Positions 27,342 to 35,357 of a stretch of DNA of 37,082 bases are shown here, in pieces. The stretch's first letter is position 1. Each line of letters starts with the position of its first letter. Under the pieces are notes generated by a model that saw nothing but the letters and a program-made list of their open reading frames with translations, had not been told where the DNA came from and searched no databases. The position numbers were made by a program, and so were the translations under genes. The stretch is from an uncultured Mucilaginibacter sp. (GTDB taxonomy: Bacteria > Bacteroidota > Bacteroidia > Sphingobacteriales > Sphingobacteriaceae). The stretch lies in NCBI RefSeq assembly GCF_937859865.1, contig NZ_CALMAT010000150.1:24123-61204 (forward strand), given 5' to 3'.

Positions 27342-27533
27342 CTAAAACTGAGTTTTTACTACTTCACACAAAACCTGAAAAACAGTTTTTCTGTCAAATA
27401 ATCCAGTTACTTCCGTTTGCATATCCGGCAATTGTAAATGGATCGTCCAATGAAATAGTGCGGTTATCCAAAGTAAAAAAACAGGTGCTAAAAGAAGTAT
27501 GAACGGGTTTGAGTTGAATAATAACTTTTTCAT
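27342..27533 (-). CDS. Possible small membrane protein (doubtful)
   Basis: 63 aa with ATG start, 13 bases upstream of mobA. The N-terminus (MKKLLFNSNPFILLLAPVFL) is basic then hydrophobic, like a signal anchor, with an unremarkable tail. No family recognised. It contains an exact element copy (27489) in the I-L-L-L reading, a different frame from that of the clear coding copies, which argues the ORF may be chance. It fills most of the 251-base gap between mobA and the DUF2807-like gene. Confidence 0.3.
   Translation of the reverse strand: MKKLLFNSNPFILLLAPVFLLWITALFHWTIHLQLPDMQTEVTGLFDRKTVFQVLCEVVKTQF
27489..27500 (+). repeat. TAAAAGAAG(C/T)AT element, T variant
   Basis: Exact TAAAAGAAGTAT after AAAAAAACAGGTGC, in the gap (or doubtful small ORF) upstream of mobA. 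Confidence 0.88.
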
Positions 27534-27579
27534 CAGGTTGATTGGTAATAAGGTTAAGCCCCTATAAAAATTGATTGGT

Positions 27580-28299
27580 TTACTTGCCCAGCAGTTTCAA
27601 AAACTTCCCGCTGAAAGCAACAGTTGCACTATCGGCAATGGTAAAATTGCGTCTGGCAATCACCGAGTTTTCTATTTCCAAATGGTTTTTTCCCGGCACA
27701 TTGATGGTTGCGTTGTCAATCTGGTTGCTTGAAGAGATAACCAGTTTTGCATTATCAGACATCGCATCGCCTACCAAAGCTTGTAAATTAGCTATGTTGC
27801 TTCGCTCTAAAAACAAATCCACGCCTTTACTTACTTTTAGGGATAATTTATCCAAAGTGAAACCTGTTATCGTTGTTTTACCTCTGGAATGAAGTTCATT
27901 CATACCTGATTTGCCAAGATAAGGAGATGTGGTTATGCTATCTACGGAAGGGCAAACAACGGTAACGCTGTTTTCATAAGCGGTTACACGGGTTGATTCC
28001 TTATTTTCAACATCGATCACCAAAATTTTTCCGTTGCGGTGGATGTTAAACCGGTCTTTCCAATTAGTTTTTATCCAAACGCCTGGCTCGTTTCCTTTTT
28101 CAACCTGGATGGAAATCAAGTTGGCAGCGCGGTTATCAATGACGTTGAAACCATTAAAAGCAGTTGTTTTTTCGAAACCGTAAAACCTACTTTTGTAAGT
28201 GCCTTTTTTGTATTCAGCACGCAAAGCAAAATCGTATGAGAGGAGCGAAATAATGCCGACCAAAACGGCAGTTAAAAATAATTTTGTGCTTGTTTTCAT
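27580..28299 (-). CDS. Periplasmic/exported DUF2807-like (GIN-domain) protein
   Basis: 239 aa from the ATG at 28299 (the frame is open 63 bases further). Residues 5-22 (TKLFLTAVLVGIISLLSY) form a signal anchor. The rest is rich in short beta-strand repeats with alternating hydrophobics: FNGFNVIDNRAANLISIQVE, then ILVIDVENKES, SLKVSKGVDLFLERSNIANL, LVISSSNQIDNATINVPGKN. This resembles the DUF2807 head-GIN adhesin-type beta-solenoid, though similarity is judged by eye. It is the last gene of the ABC/GntR operon, 10 bases after the regulator. Such proteins often accompany YtrA-type transporter operons in Bacteroidota. Function unknown. Confidence 0.6.
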   Translation of the reverse strand: MKTSTKLFLTAVLVGIISLLSYDFALRAEYKKGTYKSRFYGFEKTTAFNGFNVIDNRAANLISIQVEKGNEPGVWIKTNWKDRFNIHRNGKILVIDVENKESTRVTAYENSVTVVCPSVDSITTSPYLGKSGMNELHSRGKTTITGFTLDKLSLKVSKGVDLFLERSNIANLQALVGDAMSDNAKLVISSSNQIDNATINVPGKNHLEIENSVIARRNFTIADSATVAFSGKFLKLLGK

Positions 28300-28309
28300 G
28301 ATACTGTTT

Positions 28310-28684
28310 TTATGCCTGGTAATTTTGTGTTTTGAATAATTGGTAACGTTTTTCGATTTCATCCAAACTGATATCCAACAGGAAGATGTTCTTGAAAAAT
28401 TCCGGAAGTTCCTGTTGTAAAAAACGTTCTTTGCGATAGTTTTTCACTTTGTTTTTGGCATCGGCACTTACAAAATAGCCAATGCCGCGCTTGTTAAAAA
28501 TTACTTCTTGGTTTTGTAAAAACTCATAAGTTCTTGCAACCGTATTTGGATTCACTTGTAGCTCAACCGCTAAATCCCGTACTGATGGAATTTTCTGCTC
28601 GGCCTGCCATTTATCCAATGTTATATTTTCGCTTACATAGGCTGCAATCTGCATATATATAGGCTCGTTGTCTCTAAAATCCAT
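28310..28684 (-). CDS. YtrA-type GntR-family repressor
   Basis: 124 aa from the ATG at 28684 (MDFRDNEPIYMQIA); a longer frame exists upstream but overlaps the permease gene and lacks conservation. The winged-helix DNA-binding domain includes I-P-S-V-R-D-L-A-V-E-L and NPNTVARTYEFLQ (recognition helix), then the wing K-R-G-I-G-Y-F-V. The short C-terminal effector/dimer region (about 50 residues) is characteristic of the YtrA subfamily, which represses its own ABC-transporter operon. The third gene of the operon, it probably binds the inverted repeat at 30300-30325. Confidence 0.9.
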   Translation of the reverse strand: MDFRDNEPIYMQIAAYVSENITLDKWQAEQKIPSVRDLAVELQVNPNTVARTYEFLQNQEVIFNKRGIGYFVSADAKNKVKNYRKERFLQQELPEFFKNIFLLDISLDEIEKRYQLFKTQNYQA

Positions 28685-28686
28685 TT

Positions 28687-29466
28687 TTAAACCTCCTTTT
28701 CCTTTAGCCTGAAGTAGGCACTTGCCCATAATATTACCACCAGTATTGCTATTACCACAAGTATGATTTGCGTTTGAATTTCCGGTGGAAAAATAGTCCA
28801 ATAACTTTTTCCATCCGTTATTGTTAGCGGACTAAAAATCGTAGTGCCTACAATTTTATGATCAATCATGGAAGCCATAATCGGACTGTTTATCAACCCC
28901 AACAAAAAAATACCGATAAAAAAAGCAAAGCCCGATTTGATGAAATGCAGTTTCTCGAAATAAATGGCACCGAAAAACATGATAGCATGTATGATCGGAT
29001 AAAGAACAAATGCCATACGGGCCACCCGGTCTTTATCAAATAAATCTAACAGCACATTTTCGCGGCCGGGAACATCATGGCCAAAACTAATGATGATGCT
29101 TGCAATTAAATAAAACAGGGCGACATACAGCAATTGGAAGATGAGGAAGGAATACAGCCAGCTCACCAAATATTTTTCAAAATGCGAGGCAGGCAAGGTT
29201 AATGTAGGGATTGCTTTCTTTTTATCGCCCAAATCTGCAAAAGTTAAACTTGTAAAAATACTACCGGCCAACGGCAAAAAAATAATAAAAAACGATTCCT
29301 GAAACCCTAATAACAAAAAGCCATTGTTTGTAAAAGAAGCAAAACCCATAAATAGGATAAAGAGACCGGCCAAAACGCCAACCGACATCAAATAGGTTTT
29401 GTAATTCTCAACCGTGTGCTTTTTAAACAAAGCAGCAAAACGGTTTAGGTTAAATGTTTGGTTCAT
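28687..29466 (-). CDS. ABC transporter permease subunit
   Basis: 259 aa, about six membrane segments: TYLMSVGVLAGLFILFMGFA, then ESFFIIFLPLAGSIFTSLTF, LYSFLIFQLLYVALFYLIAS, an IIHAIMFFGAIYF segment, SGFAFFIGIFLLGLINSPIM, and IILVVIAILVVILWASAYF. A cytoplasmic loop G-D-K-K-K-A-I-P-T-L-T-L-P-A-S follows the second segment, a pattern seen in ABC-2-type permeases of YtrB-linked operons. It pairs with the ATPase encoded 5 bases upstream. Substrate unknown; possibly related to cell-envelope stress or antibiotic sensing as in Bacillus Ytr systems. Confidence 0.85.
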   Translation of the reverse strand: MNQTFNLNRFAALFKKHTVENYKTYLMSVGVLAGLFILFMGFASFTNNGFLLLGFQESFFIIFLPLAGSIFTSLTFADLGDKKKAIPTLTLPASHFEKYLVSWLYSFLIFQLLYVALFYLIASIIISFGHDVPGRENVLLDLFDKDRVARMAFVLYPIIHAIMFFGAIYFEKLHFIKSGFAFFIGIFLLGLINSPIMASMIDHKIVGTTIFSPLTITDGKSYWTIFPPEIQTQIILVVIAILVVILWASAYFRLKEKEV

Positions 29467-29471
29467 GGTGC

Positions 29472-30296
29472 TTATTTTAAAATTTCGGTGATGGTTTGAT
29501 GCTCATTGGTGATGGCGTTAAACAGCAGTTCCATATCCACTTTGCTGTAACTGCCGTTGGTGTTTTTGCTGATGGTATTTGTTCCGCGGACACTTTCTTC
29601 GGCATATAAAACCGCTGTTCCTGTTGTTGCTAAACCGAAAGTCAACCGTTCCGAAATCTCATCCAAACTCCGGTTCAGCACAATTTGCTTGTTGTGCACC
29701 ACCAGCAAAGTATCAATCAGATTATCCAAATCACGCACTTGGTGTGTGGAAATAATGATGCAACGGTTTTCTGTTAAAGCCAAAGCAATGATTTTGCGGA
29801 ATTGGCTTTTGGAAGGAATATCCAAACCGTTTGTCGGCTCGTCCATGATCAGCAAAGAAGTGTTGGTAGAAAGGCCGAAAGCAATCATTACCTTTTTTTG
29901 CTGGCCGAAAGAAAGTTTGTTCAACTGGCTATCGTTCGGGACATCAAACTCCAGCAGCATTTTGTTAAACTGTGCCTCATTAAAAGCCGGATAAAAATGT
30001 GCGGTGCTGTTGATAAACTGTTTTGCAGTAAGCGAAGGCATGTACACTTCTTCGGGGATGAAGAACAAATCTTGCAAAAAAGCCGGCAAACGTTTAGAAG
30101 CGTTGTAACCGTTCACTTCGCACAGGCCCTTTTGCGGAAAAACCAGACCGGCAATGTTTTTTAACAAGGTTGATTTGCCGGCACCGTTTTTTCCAAGCAA
30201 CCCATAAATGTGCCCTTCCTGCATCTGCAGGTTTAGGTTTTGGAACAACGTTTTTTTCCTGCTGTAGCCAAAAGTTAAGTTGGAGATTTTTATCAT
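29472..30296 (-). CDS. ABC transporter ATP-binding protein (YtrB-like)
   Basis: 274 aa from the ATG at 30296 (MIKISNLTFGYSRKKTLFQN). A farther upstream start is in frame but would lie inside the operator. Walker A G-K-N-G-A-G-K-S-T, signature L-S-F-G-Q-Q-K-K, Walker B L-L-I-M-D-E-P-T-N-G-L-D, H-loop I-I-S-T-H-Q. The C-terminal 60 residues (NRSLDEISERLTFG and after) are typical of YtrB-type ATPases. First gene of the operon ATPase-permease-GntR-DUF2807, expressed from the promoter just upstream. Confidence 0.92.
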   Translation of the reverse strand: MIKISNLTFGYSRKKTLFQNLNLQMQEGHIYGLLGKNGAGKSTLLKNIAGLVFPQKGLCEVNGYNASKRLPAFLQDLFFIPEEVYMPSLTAKQFINSTAHFYPAFNEAQFNKMLLEFDVPNDSQLNKLSFGQQKKVMIAFGLSTNTSLLIMDEPTNGLDIPSKSQFRKIIALALTENRCIIISTHQVRDLDNLIDTLLVVHNKQIVLNRSLDEISERLTFGLATTGTAVLYAEESVRGTNTISKNTNGSYSKVDMELLFNAITNEHQTITEILK

Positions 30297-30299
30297 GTT

Positions 30300-30325
30300 T
30301 AGTGTATTAGATAAATAGTACACTA
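30300..30325 (-). promoter_or_regulatory. Likely GntR/YtrA operator
   Basis: TAGTGTA (30300-30306) and TACACTA (30319-30325) form a perfect inverted repeat with a 12-base spacer, directly upstream of the ATPase start and overlapping the expected transcription start. YtrA-type regulators bind such inverted repeats to autoregulate. Operator function is inferred. Confidence 0.7.
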
Positions 30326-30356
30326 CAAATGTAAATAAGAAAAATTAAGCCGCAAG
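30326..30356 (-). promoter_or_regulatory. Bacteroidota-type promoter of the ABC/GntR operon
   Basis: On the minus strand, TACATTTG (30326-30333) matches the Bacteroidota -7 box TAnnTTTG. CTTG (30353-30356) lies 19 bases upstream as the -33 element (consensus TTTG). The start of transcription would fall within the inverted repeat, consistent with repression. Confidence 0.7.
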
Positions 30357-30383
30357 TATTTTTGAAAATAAATTTTTAGGGCA

Positions 30384-30421
30384 TAAAAAAAGCATCAAAC
30401 TTGCGCCTGATGCTTCTTTTA
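30384..30421 (-). terminator. Element-pair terminator after the hexosaminidase gene
   Basis: TAAAAAAAGCATCA (30384-30397) faces TGATGCTTCTTTTA (30408-30421), one mismatch in 14 pairs and a 10-base loop. Read on the minus strand the stem GCATCA...TGATGC is followed by seven T, giving a good intrinsic terminator 21 bases after the hexosaminidase stop. It is built from two copies of the repeat (one exact, one with a single change). Confidence 0.75.
30410..30421 (-). repeat. TAAAAGAAG(C/T)AT element, C variant
   Basis: Exact copy forming one arm of the terminator; followed on + by CCTATAAAAAATTGG, the AT half of the element. The facing arm at 30384-30395 is TAAAAAAAGCAT. Confidence 0.92.
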
Positions 30422-30442
30422 CCTATAAAAAATTGGCGTATA

Positions 30443-32359
30443 TTACTTTCTTGGTTTTGGCAAACGGGCCGTTAAATCAGTTATCGGGATACTCATCATG
30501 CGGCTAATGGGTTTGTTGCCGCGATAAGTGATGATTTTAATTTGTGCCGCTTCTTTGGGCACCGTTAAAGGCTGGGTGTATTTTGGATAAAACCGGTCGG
30601 GGAAAGAGTTATCAAAACTGTAATAAATATCCAACGGTTTAATTTCTGTAGATAAAGCAATTGTCATGGTGCTGTCTCTCCTCGAAACGTTTACAATCGG
30701 GTCGTACATACTTGGCGCGTAATTAATTTCTGCTTCTTCAAACCGCGGAAACTGGCCTTCCACCCTTTGGGAAAAATTGTCCCAATTCTTGCTTGCCTTT
30801 GGCGACCAAAGCGTTTCTGCTATGGCAAGCCCTCTTGGCCAGGTCATGTATTCTGCTTTACGCAAATTATAAACCTGTTCTGTCCATAAATTGGCTTGTC
30901 CGCCTTTAATCAGCTTGGCATCAACACTATCCGGCACTGGTTCAAACTGGTACGTTTTATCCAACCGCAACGTAGCATAAACTTTTGATTCGATGGAAGG
31001 ATCGCCCTGCATGTAATCCAAATAAGCATAAGTAGTTGGGCTCATCACTACTTCGTGGCCCATTTTTGCCGCTTCGATTCCGCCTTTCATGCCGCGCCAG
31101 CTCATCACCACAGCGTTTGGCGCCAGTCCGCCTTCCAAAATCTCGTCCCAGCCCATAAACTTTTTGCCTTTGGATTCTACAATCTTTTCGACGCGCTTTT
31201 CAAAATAGCTTTGCACTTCTTCCATGTTTTTAAGGCCTTCTTTTTGCATCAGCATTTTAACGGCCTCGCTTTTTTCCCAAAAGTTTTTCGGGCATTCGTC
31301 TCCGCCTAAATGAATGTATTGAAAAGGAAAAAGTTGCGCAATTTGCGTAATTACTTTGTCCATAAACTCGTAAACTTTTTCGTTTGCCGGGCATAAAGTG
31401 TTGTCAATCAAAGCAACAGGCGGCTGGCCGTGCGACCAGTCCATAATTTCTTCGCCAGAACGCACCTTGTATTTATCGGCACCAGGCGTGCAGGACAGCT
31501 CGGGATAAGAAACTACAGCCGCCAAACTATGCCCCGGAACATCAATTTCCGGCAAAATATTTACAAAACGTTCCTGCGCATATTTCACCAGTTCTTTAAT
31601 ATCTTCCTGGGTATAAAAACCGCCGTAAGTACGCGGTTCATCAGCAGGTGGCGGGGCAAAAGTGCCGAAATAACCAACCCGTTTTGCACTGTAAGCGCCA
31701 ACTTCGGTCAAGCGCGGCAAGCCTTTAATTTCTATGCGCCAGCCTTCGTCATCGGCCAAATGCAGGTGCAGCAAATTGTATTTGTAGCGCACCATGGCAT
31801 CAATATATTGCTTCACTTCTGCAACGGTGAAGAAATGGCGGGCAACATCAAACATCAAACCTCGCCAGCCAAACCTCGGATAATCAGTAATTTTTACACA
31901 AGGAACTGCCCATTTTATGCCTTTTACGGCTGTTTTGCTCTCAATTTCTTTGGGTAGCAACTGCACCAACGTTTGCACGCCATAAAATAAACCGGCTGCT
32001 GCGTTGGCTTTGATCACAATTCCTTTTGGCGTGATGGTAAGCTGATAACCTTCTTTTCCGATTGCCGCGTTTTCTGTTGGGTTAAGCGCCAATTTTATGG
32101 TGGTAAAAGAAGCATTGCCCTTCAACAAAACGCTTTTGCCGGTAGCCGTTTGGATCTTATTTTTTAAATAGGAAGTAACCGATGAAACTTCTGCCGAAGA
32201 ACTTGCGCCAATTGTAACCGTGGCAGGCAATGAAAACTGGCCGGAACTTTTAACCATACTTACCGGTTGTGGAATGATGTCAATGGTTTTGGCCGAAGTT
32301 TGGCTGAAAGTTTTAAAAGATAACAAACAGCAAAAAAGTAACGAGGAAATTTTAAGCAT
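30443..32359 (-). CDS. Secreted beta-N-acetylhexosaminidase, GH20
   Basis: 638 aa from the ATG at 32359. An N-terminal signal peptide (KISSLLFCCLLSFKTFSQTS) is followed by the GH20b-like N-terminal domain (IIPQPVSMVKSSGQFSLPAT, GYQLTITPKGIVI) and the GH20 catalytic barrel: R-G-L-M-F-D-V-A-R-H-F-F, NLLHLHLADDEGWRIEIKGL, LPEIDVPGHSLA, and the catalytic pair in IHLGGDECPKNFW (D354-E355). It cleaves terminal GlcNAc or GalNAc from glycans in the periplasm or outside. A short C-terminal CBM-like tail (YYSFDNSFPDRFYPKY) ends it. A TTG at 32374 is in frame but less likely. It has an exact element near its 5' end (32104). Confidence 0.94.
   Translation of the reverse strand: MLKISSLLFCCLLSFKTFSQTSAKTIDIIPQPVSMVKSSGQFSLPATVTIGASSSAEVSSVTSYLKNKIQTATGKSVLLKGNASFTTIKLALNPTENAAIGKEGYQLTITPKGIVIKANAAAGLFYGVQTLVQLLPKEIESKTAVKGIKWAVPCVKITDYPRFGWRGLMFDVARHFFTVAEVKQYIDAMVRYKYNLLHLHLADDEGWRIEIKGLPRLTEVGAYSAKRVGYFGTFAPPPADEPRTYGGFYTQEDIKELVKYAQERFVNILPEIDVPGHSLAAVVSYPELSCTPGADKYKVRSGEEIMDWSHGQPPVALIDNTLCPANEKVYEFMDKVITQIAQLFPFQYIHLGGDECPKNFWEKSEAVKMLMQKEGLKNMEEVQSYFEKRVEKIVESKGKKFMGWDEILEGGLAPNAVVMSWRGMKGGIEAAKMGHEVVMSPTTYAYLDYMQGDPSIESKVYATLRLDKTYQFEPVPDSVDAKLIKGGQANLWTEQVYNLRKAEYMTWPRGLAIAETLWSPKASKNWDNFSQRVEGQFPRFEEAEINYAPSMYDPIVNVSRRDSTMTIALSTEIKPLDIYYSFDNSFPDRFYPKYTQPLTVPKEAAQIKIITYRGNKPISRMMSIPITDLTARLPKPRK
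32104..32115 (+). repeat. TAAAAGAAG(C/T)AT element inside the GH20 gene
   Basis: Exact copy with the full upstream half CCAATTTTATGGTGG. On the coding (minus) strand it encodes N-A-S-F-T, in the poorly conserved N-terminal domain. Confidence 0.9.
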
Positions 32360-32372
32360 AACAGCGAGGTTC

Positions 32373-32421
32373 AAAAAAATAGTTCTTTTATCAACACCAA
32401 TTTAGGTTTGATAAAAGAACT
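32373..32421 (-). terminator. Intrinsic terminator between M14 and GH20 genes
   Basis: AGTTCTTTTATCAA (32381-32394) and TTGATAAAAGAACT (32408-32421) are perfect 14-base inverted arms with a 13-base loop. On the minus strand a run of seven T (A-run at 32373-32379) follows directly. It would stop transcripts coming from the M14 peptidase gene, 80 bases after its stop, just before the GH20 start. The arms contain TAAAAGAA, so a distant relation to the element is possible. Confidence 0.75.
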
Positions 32422-32486
32422 AAATTTTTACGGCTTTTAAAATTGATTTTACAATTTAAAGCGATGTGCCACCAATTTTATGGCGA

Positions 32487-32498
32487 TAAAAGAAGCAT
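32487..32498 (+). repeat. TAAAAGAAG(C/T)AT element, C variant
   Basis: Exact copy 3 bases outside the M14 stop, preceded by CCAATTTTATGGCGA. Flanks GGCGAT and ATCGGC resemble those of the copy at 26702. Confidence 0.92.
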
Positions 32499-32501
32499 CG
32501 G

Positions 32502-35282
32502 CTACTTTAACGCATACAATTGATTAAACAGCAATTTAAAAGTAGCGTGGGATTGGCCTCTAAAAGTAATATCCGGACCGAAAGCATACAATTTCCCGGC
32601 TCCTACCGGCGCCATAAATCCGGCCACACCGTCTTTCAAATATGCTTGCCCAAAAGCCCAGCCGCTGCGCAAAGGTTTATCGGTGGCAAACCAAACCAAT
32701 GGTTTTACGCCTTTTTCGGTGGCGTTGGCATCCAGTTTAAAAACTGGGCTGTTATCAAAATTAATGTCGGTTTCCTTGTCCATTCCCCAAGCAGCGGGTT
32801 GGTTTGGGTCAATGGTAGCCCGTAAAATACTTCCGGGAATGTAATATTTCGTTCCGGGAAGCGGATGGGTTTCGCCGCTGCTGTTTTTCTCCACCAAATC
32901 ATTATGCACCGGCAAACCCAAATGGTAAGCCAAATTGGTACTCGTTCCCAGCGCAACAATTGATCCTCCAGCTTCCAAAAAAGCTTTCAGTTGCGGGATT
33001 GATTTTTCCGGTGTGATTTTGCCCAGCATTTTTCGGAATTCTGCAGGTACATCTTCCGGTTTTGGCATTCGTTCGGCAAACATACTTCTGTCGGCCGCCT
33101 CTCCTCCTACCGGCGGAATGGCGCGCGTTACAAAAACGATCACGTCGTACTTATCTTTCAGGTTTCCGGCATCAATATCCTGCGCAAAGATTTGTTCGTA
33201 TGGAAAATGGTATTGCTCCATCAGCCAGCGTGTCCAGCCGGAAGGGATCGAGCCGCCGTAAGTATCCCAAAGGCCAATCCGCATGGAAGAAACTTTGGTT
33301 GCGCCAGTTGGTTTTTCTTTTGAATTCATCGCTTTCACACCTAAATCAGCAGCAGATTTTTCTAAAACTGCCTGCGCTTTTGTTCCTACGGGAATAAAAA
33401 ACGTACCCGTTTCTGCAGCGTTGCCTTCGCCTTTTGGCAAACGGTAAACTTCAACACCAGCCTTTAGCAAATCGTTTACCGCAATAAAAGCATTGTTTTG
33501 TTGGGAACTGAGCAAATAACCGTTTCCGGAAACAGCAGCAAGCGTTTGTTTTGGGGGAGATTGAACCTCGCCGTAAGGAATGCGTTGAAAAGGGCCGTTA
33601 AAAGCAGTCAGGATCCGGTCAAAATGAACGCCCATTTGGAAAGCCAAAGTCCAGCCGGCAGAATCATAAGGACGGATTGGCGGGCCGCCGGGATATAAAA
33701 AATCATTTGGATGGTCTTGCGGCTCAAACATATCCAGCACATGCGGCCGAAAAGCCTGATCGGTTTTAACCACAAAAGAACCTGCAGGATAAGTTTTTCC
33801 TTCCACCGTAAATGCCGCTGTTGCTTTTTGTACCGAAATTCCGGCCTTAATCAAAGCATTGATAAATTTGGTTGCCGTTGGAAAATCAGGCTGATTGGCC
33901 GGTAAAATGTACCCACGCGGATCGCGTAAGTCCGGGTTTTTCAAAACGGCATCGTAATATTTCATCGGGATATCGCTGCCACGCGTCATCCAGCCCATCG
34001 GATCACCAGCGGTGGCGGTACTGTTTTTATCGGTACTTTTTTGGTCATTGCGGTAAGCCTGCATAATCGCATCTGATTTTTTTGGCGATAAAGTCCAGTA
34101 ATCTTTGCTGCCTCTTTCGATCGAGTTTTTGCCCATGCGGTAGATGTTGAACAAAACCTCGTCACGCTGGCGCGCTGCATAATCTAAAACAGAATAATTA
34201 AGCGAAACCGAATAATCAATGGATTGCTTAAAGTGCCAAACATCCTGCGGCAAAACCGGGTTCGGCGTGGCACCGTTCGGAATTAAACGCGCCGGAACAA
34301 CCGGTATTTTCTCGGGCGTTGGGCCGCCGATAATTTCCGTCAGCAAACCAATCATGTTATGAAATTGTGTGGTGGTGCGCAAACCGCCATTATACCAGGT
34401 TGAGAAACTGGAGCCGGTTAAACGCGTGTAACCGGGTTTGTTCTCCACATTCAAACGGCTGTACATTGCAGCGCCCAAAGCATCAATACCGGTAATCATC
34501 AGCGGATCAAAAACATAATTAAAAGGGTCGCGGTACGGCGGGCCAGCCAGCACTGAACCTTCCGGGCCGCGCTGGTGGTGGTTGTACATAATTTGCGGAA
34601 ACCATTCTACAAACAACTGCCGGTTCATGTTGCTGCTTTCTTTGGTGTTCATCATGTAAAAATCGCGGTTGTTGTCATGACCAATGTATTTTTCATACAA
34701 GCGCGGAATGTTCAAATTCCGCTTTTTAGGGTCGCTTTCTTGCATGTACCAGTTGGAAACCAGTTCCTGCCCATCGGGGTTTGCGTGCGTCATCAGCACA
34801 ATTACATTGTCCAAAATGCGCATCGTTTCCGGGTCTTTCCGGCTTACTAAATTGTACATGGTCTCGATCAATTGGTGTGCACCAACCACTTCCGTTGCGT
34901 GTAAACCGCCGTCAATCCAAACCACGGCTTTACCTTCGGCAGCCAAAGCACGCGCTTGTGCATCGGTTAAACCTTCGGCACGAGCTAACCGCTGGGAAAT
35001 TTCTTTGTACCGCGCCAAATTTTTGATGTTGGCCGGAGAAGAAACGACCATCATGTATTGGTGCCGGCCTTCTTCGGTTAAACCAATATCAACTAATTTG
35101 GTGCGGTTGGAGGAGGCCGCCACTTTTTTAAACCAGGCTTCCGTTTGTGTGTAATTGGCCAACTGGTAATCATCGCCAATGGCAAAACCAAAATGTTCTT
35201 TTGGCGAGGGAACGTTTTGTGCCGAAACTATTTGAAACAGGAACAGCAGCAGGAACAATGCGGACAACAGTTTTTTAGTCAT
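32502..35282 (-). CDS. Secreted M14-type zinc carboxypeptidase, large form
   Basis: 926 aa. Signal peptide LLSALFLLLFLFQIVSAQ. The catalytic domain (about 35-370) has G-G-L-H-A-T-E (zinc ligands H128 and E131), N-P-D-G (168-171), NNRDFYM, M-Y-N-H-H-Q-R-G-P (H235 or H236 as third ligand) and T-E-I-I-G-G (E316, catalytic glutamate position). The remaining 550 residues form a large C-terminal region with VKTDQAFRPHVLDMFEPQDH, SGWTRWLMEQYHFPYEQIFA and MAPVGAGKLYAFGPDITFRG, probably including a flavodoxin/GATase-like fold (by eye only). Predicted periplasmic or surface enzyme cutting peptides from the C-terminal end; substrate unknown. Upstream lies its paralogue. Confidence 0.9.
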   Translation of the reverse strand: MTKKLLSALFLLLFLFQIVSAQNVPSPKEHFGFAIGDDYQLANYTQTEAWFKKVAASSNRTKLVDIGLTEEGRHQYMMVVSSPANIKNLARYKEISQRLARAEGLTDAQARALAAEGKAVVWIDGGLHATEVVGAHQLIETMYNLVSRKDPETMRILDNVIVLMTHANPDGQELVSNWYMQESDPKKRNLNIPRLYEKYIGHDNNRDFYMMNTKESSNMNRQLFVEWFPQIMYNHHQRGPEGSVLAGPPYRDPFNYVFDPLMITGIDALGAAMYSRLNVENKPGYTRLTGSSFSTWYNGGLRTTTQFHNMIGLLTEIIGGPTPEKIPVVPARLIPNGATPNPVLPQDVWHFKQSIDYSVSLNYSVLDYAARQRDEVLFNIYRMGKNSIERGSKDYWTLSPKKSDAIMQAYRNDQKSTDKNSTATAGDPMGWMTRGSDIPMKYYDAVLKNPDLRDPRGYILPANQPDFPTATKFINALIKAGISVQKATAAFTVEGKTYPAGSFVVKTDQAFRPHVLDMFEPQDHPNDFLYPGGPPIRPYDSAGWTLAFQMGVHFDRILTAFNGPFQRIPYGEVQSPPKQTLAAVSGNGYLLSSQQNNAFIAVNDLLKAGVEVYRLPKGEGNAAETGTFFIPVGTKAQAVLEKSAADLGVKAMNSKEKPTGATKVSSMRIGLWDTYGGSIPSGWTRWLMEQYHFPYEQIFAQDIDAGNLKDKYDVIVFVTRAIPPVGGEAADRSMFAERMPKPEDVPAEFRKMLGKITPEKSIPQLKAFLEAGGSIVALGTSTNLAYHLGLPVHNDLVEKNSSGETHPLPGTKYYIPGSILRATIDPNQPAAWGMDKETDINFDNSPVFKLDANATEKGVKPLVWFATDKPLRSGWAFGQAYLKDGVAGFMAPVGAGKLYAFGPDITFRGQSHATFKLLFNQLYALK

Positions 35283-35332
35283 AAAAACAGCATGAGGTTG
35301 ATGAATGATTTTTTGAAATTTATTTAGGCAGA

Positions 35333-35344
35333 TAAAAGAAGCAT
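35333..35344 (+). repeat. TAAAAGAAG(C/T)AT element, left arm
   Basis: Exact copy after TTTATTTAGGCAGA; left arm of the hairpin. Confidence 0.93.
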
Positions 35345-35357
35345 CAGCATTTCGCCC

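Noticed and set aside
28685-28801. Longer GntR protein starting at 28801
   Set aside because: It would overlap the permease coding region; the conserved domain begins at the ATG at 28684.
29557-29994. 145-aa ORF on the + strand
   Set aside because: Antisense to the ABC ATPase gene, whose Walker motifs are intact.
31430-31957. 175-aa ORF on the + strand
   Set aside because: Antisense to the GH20 catalytic domain, which is clearly the coding strand.
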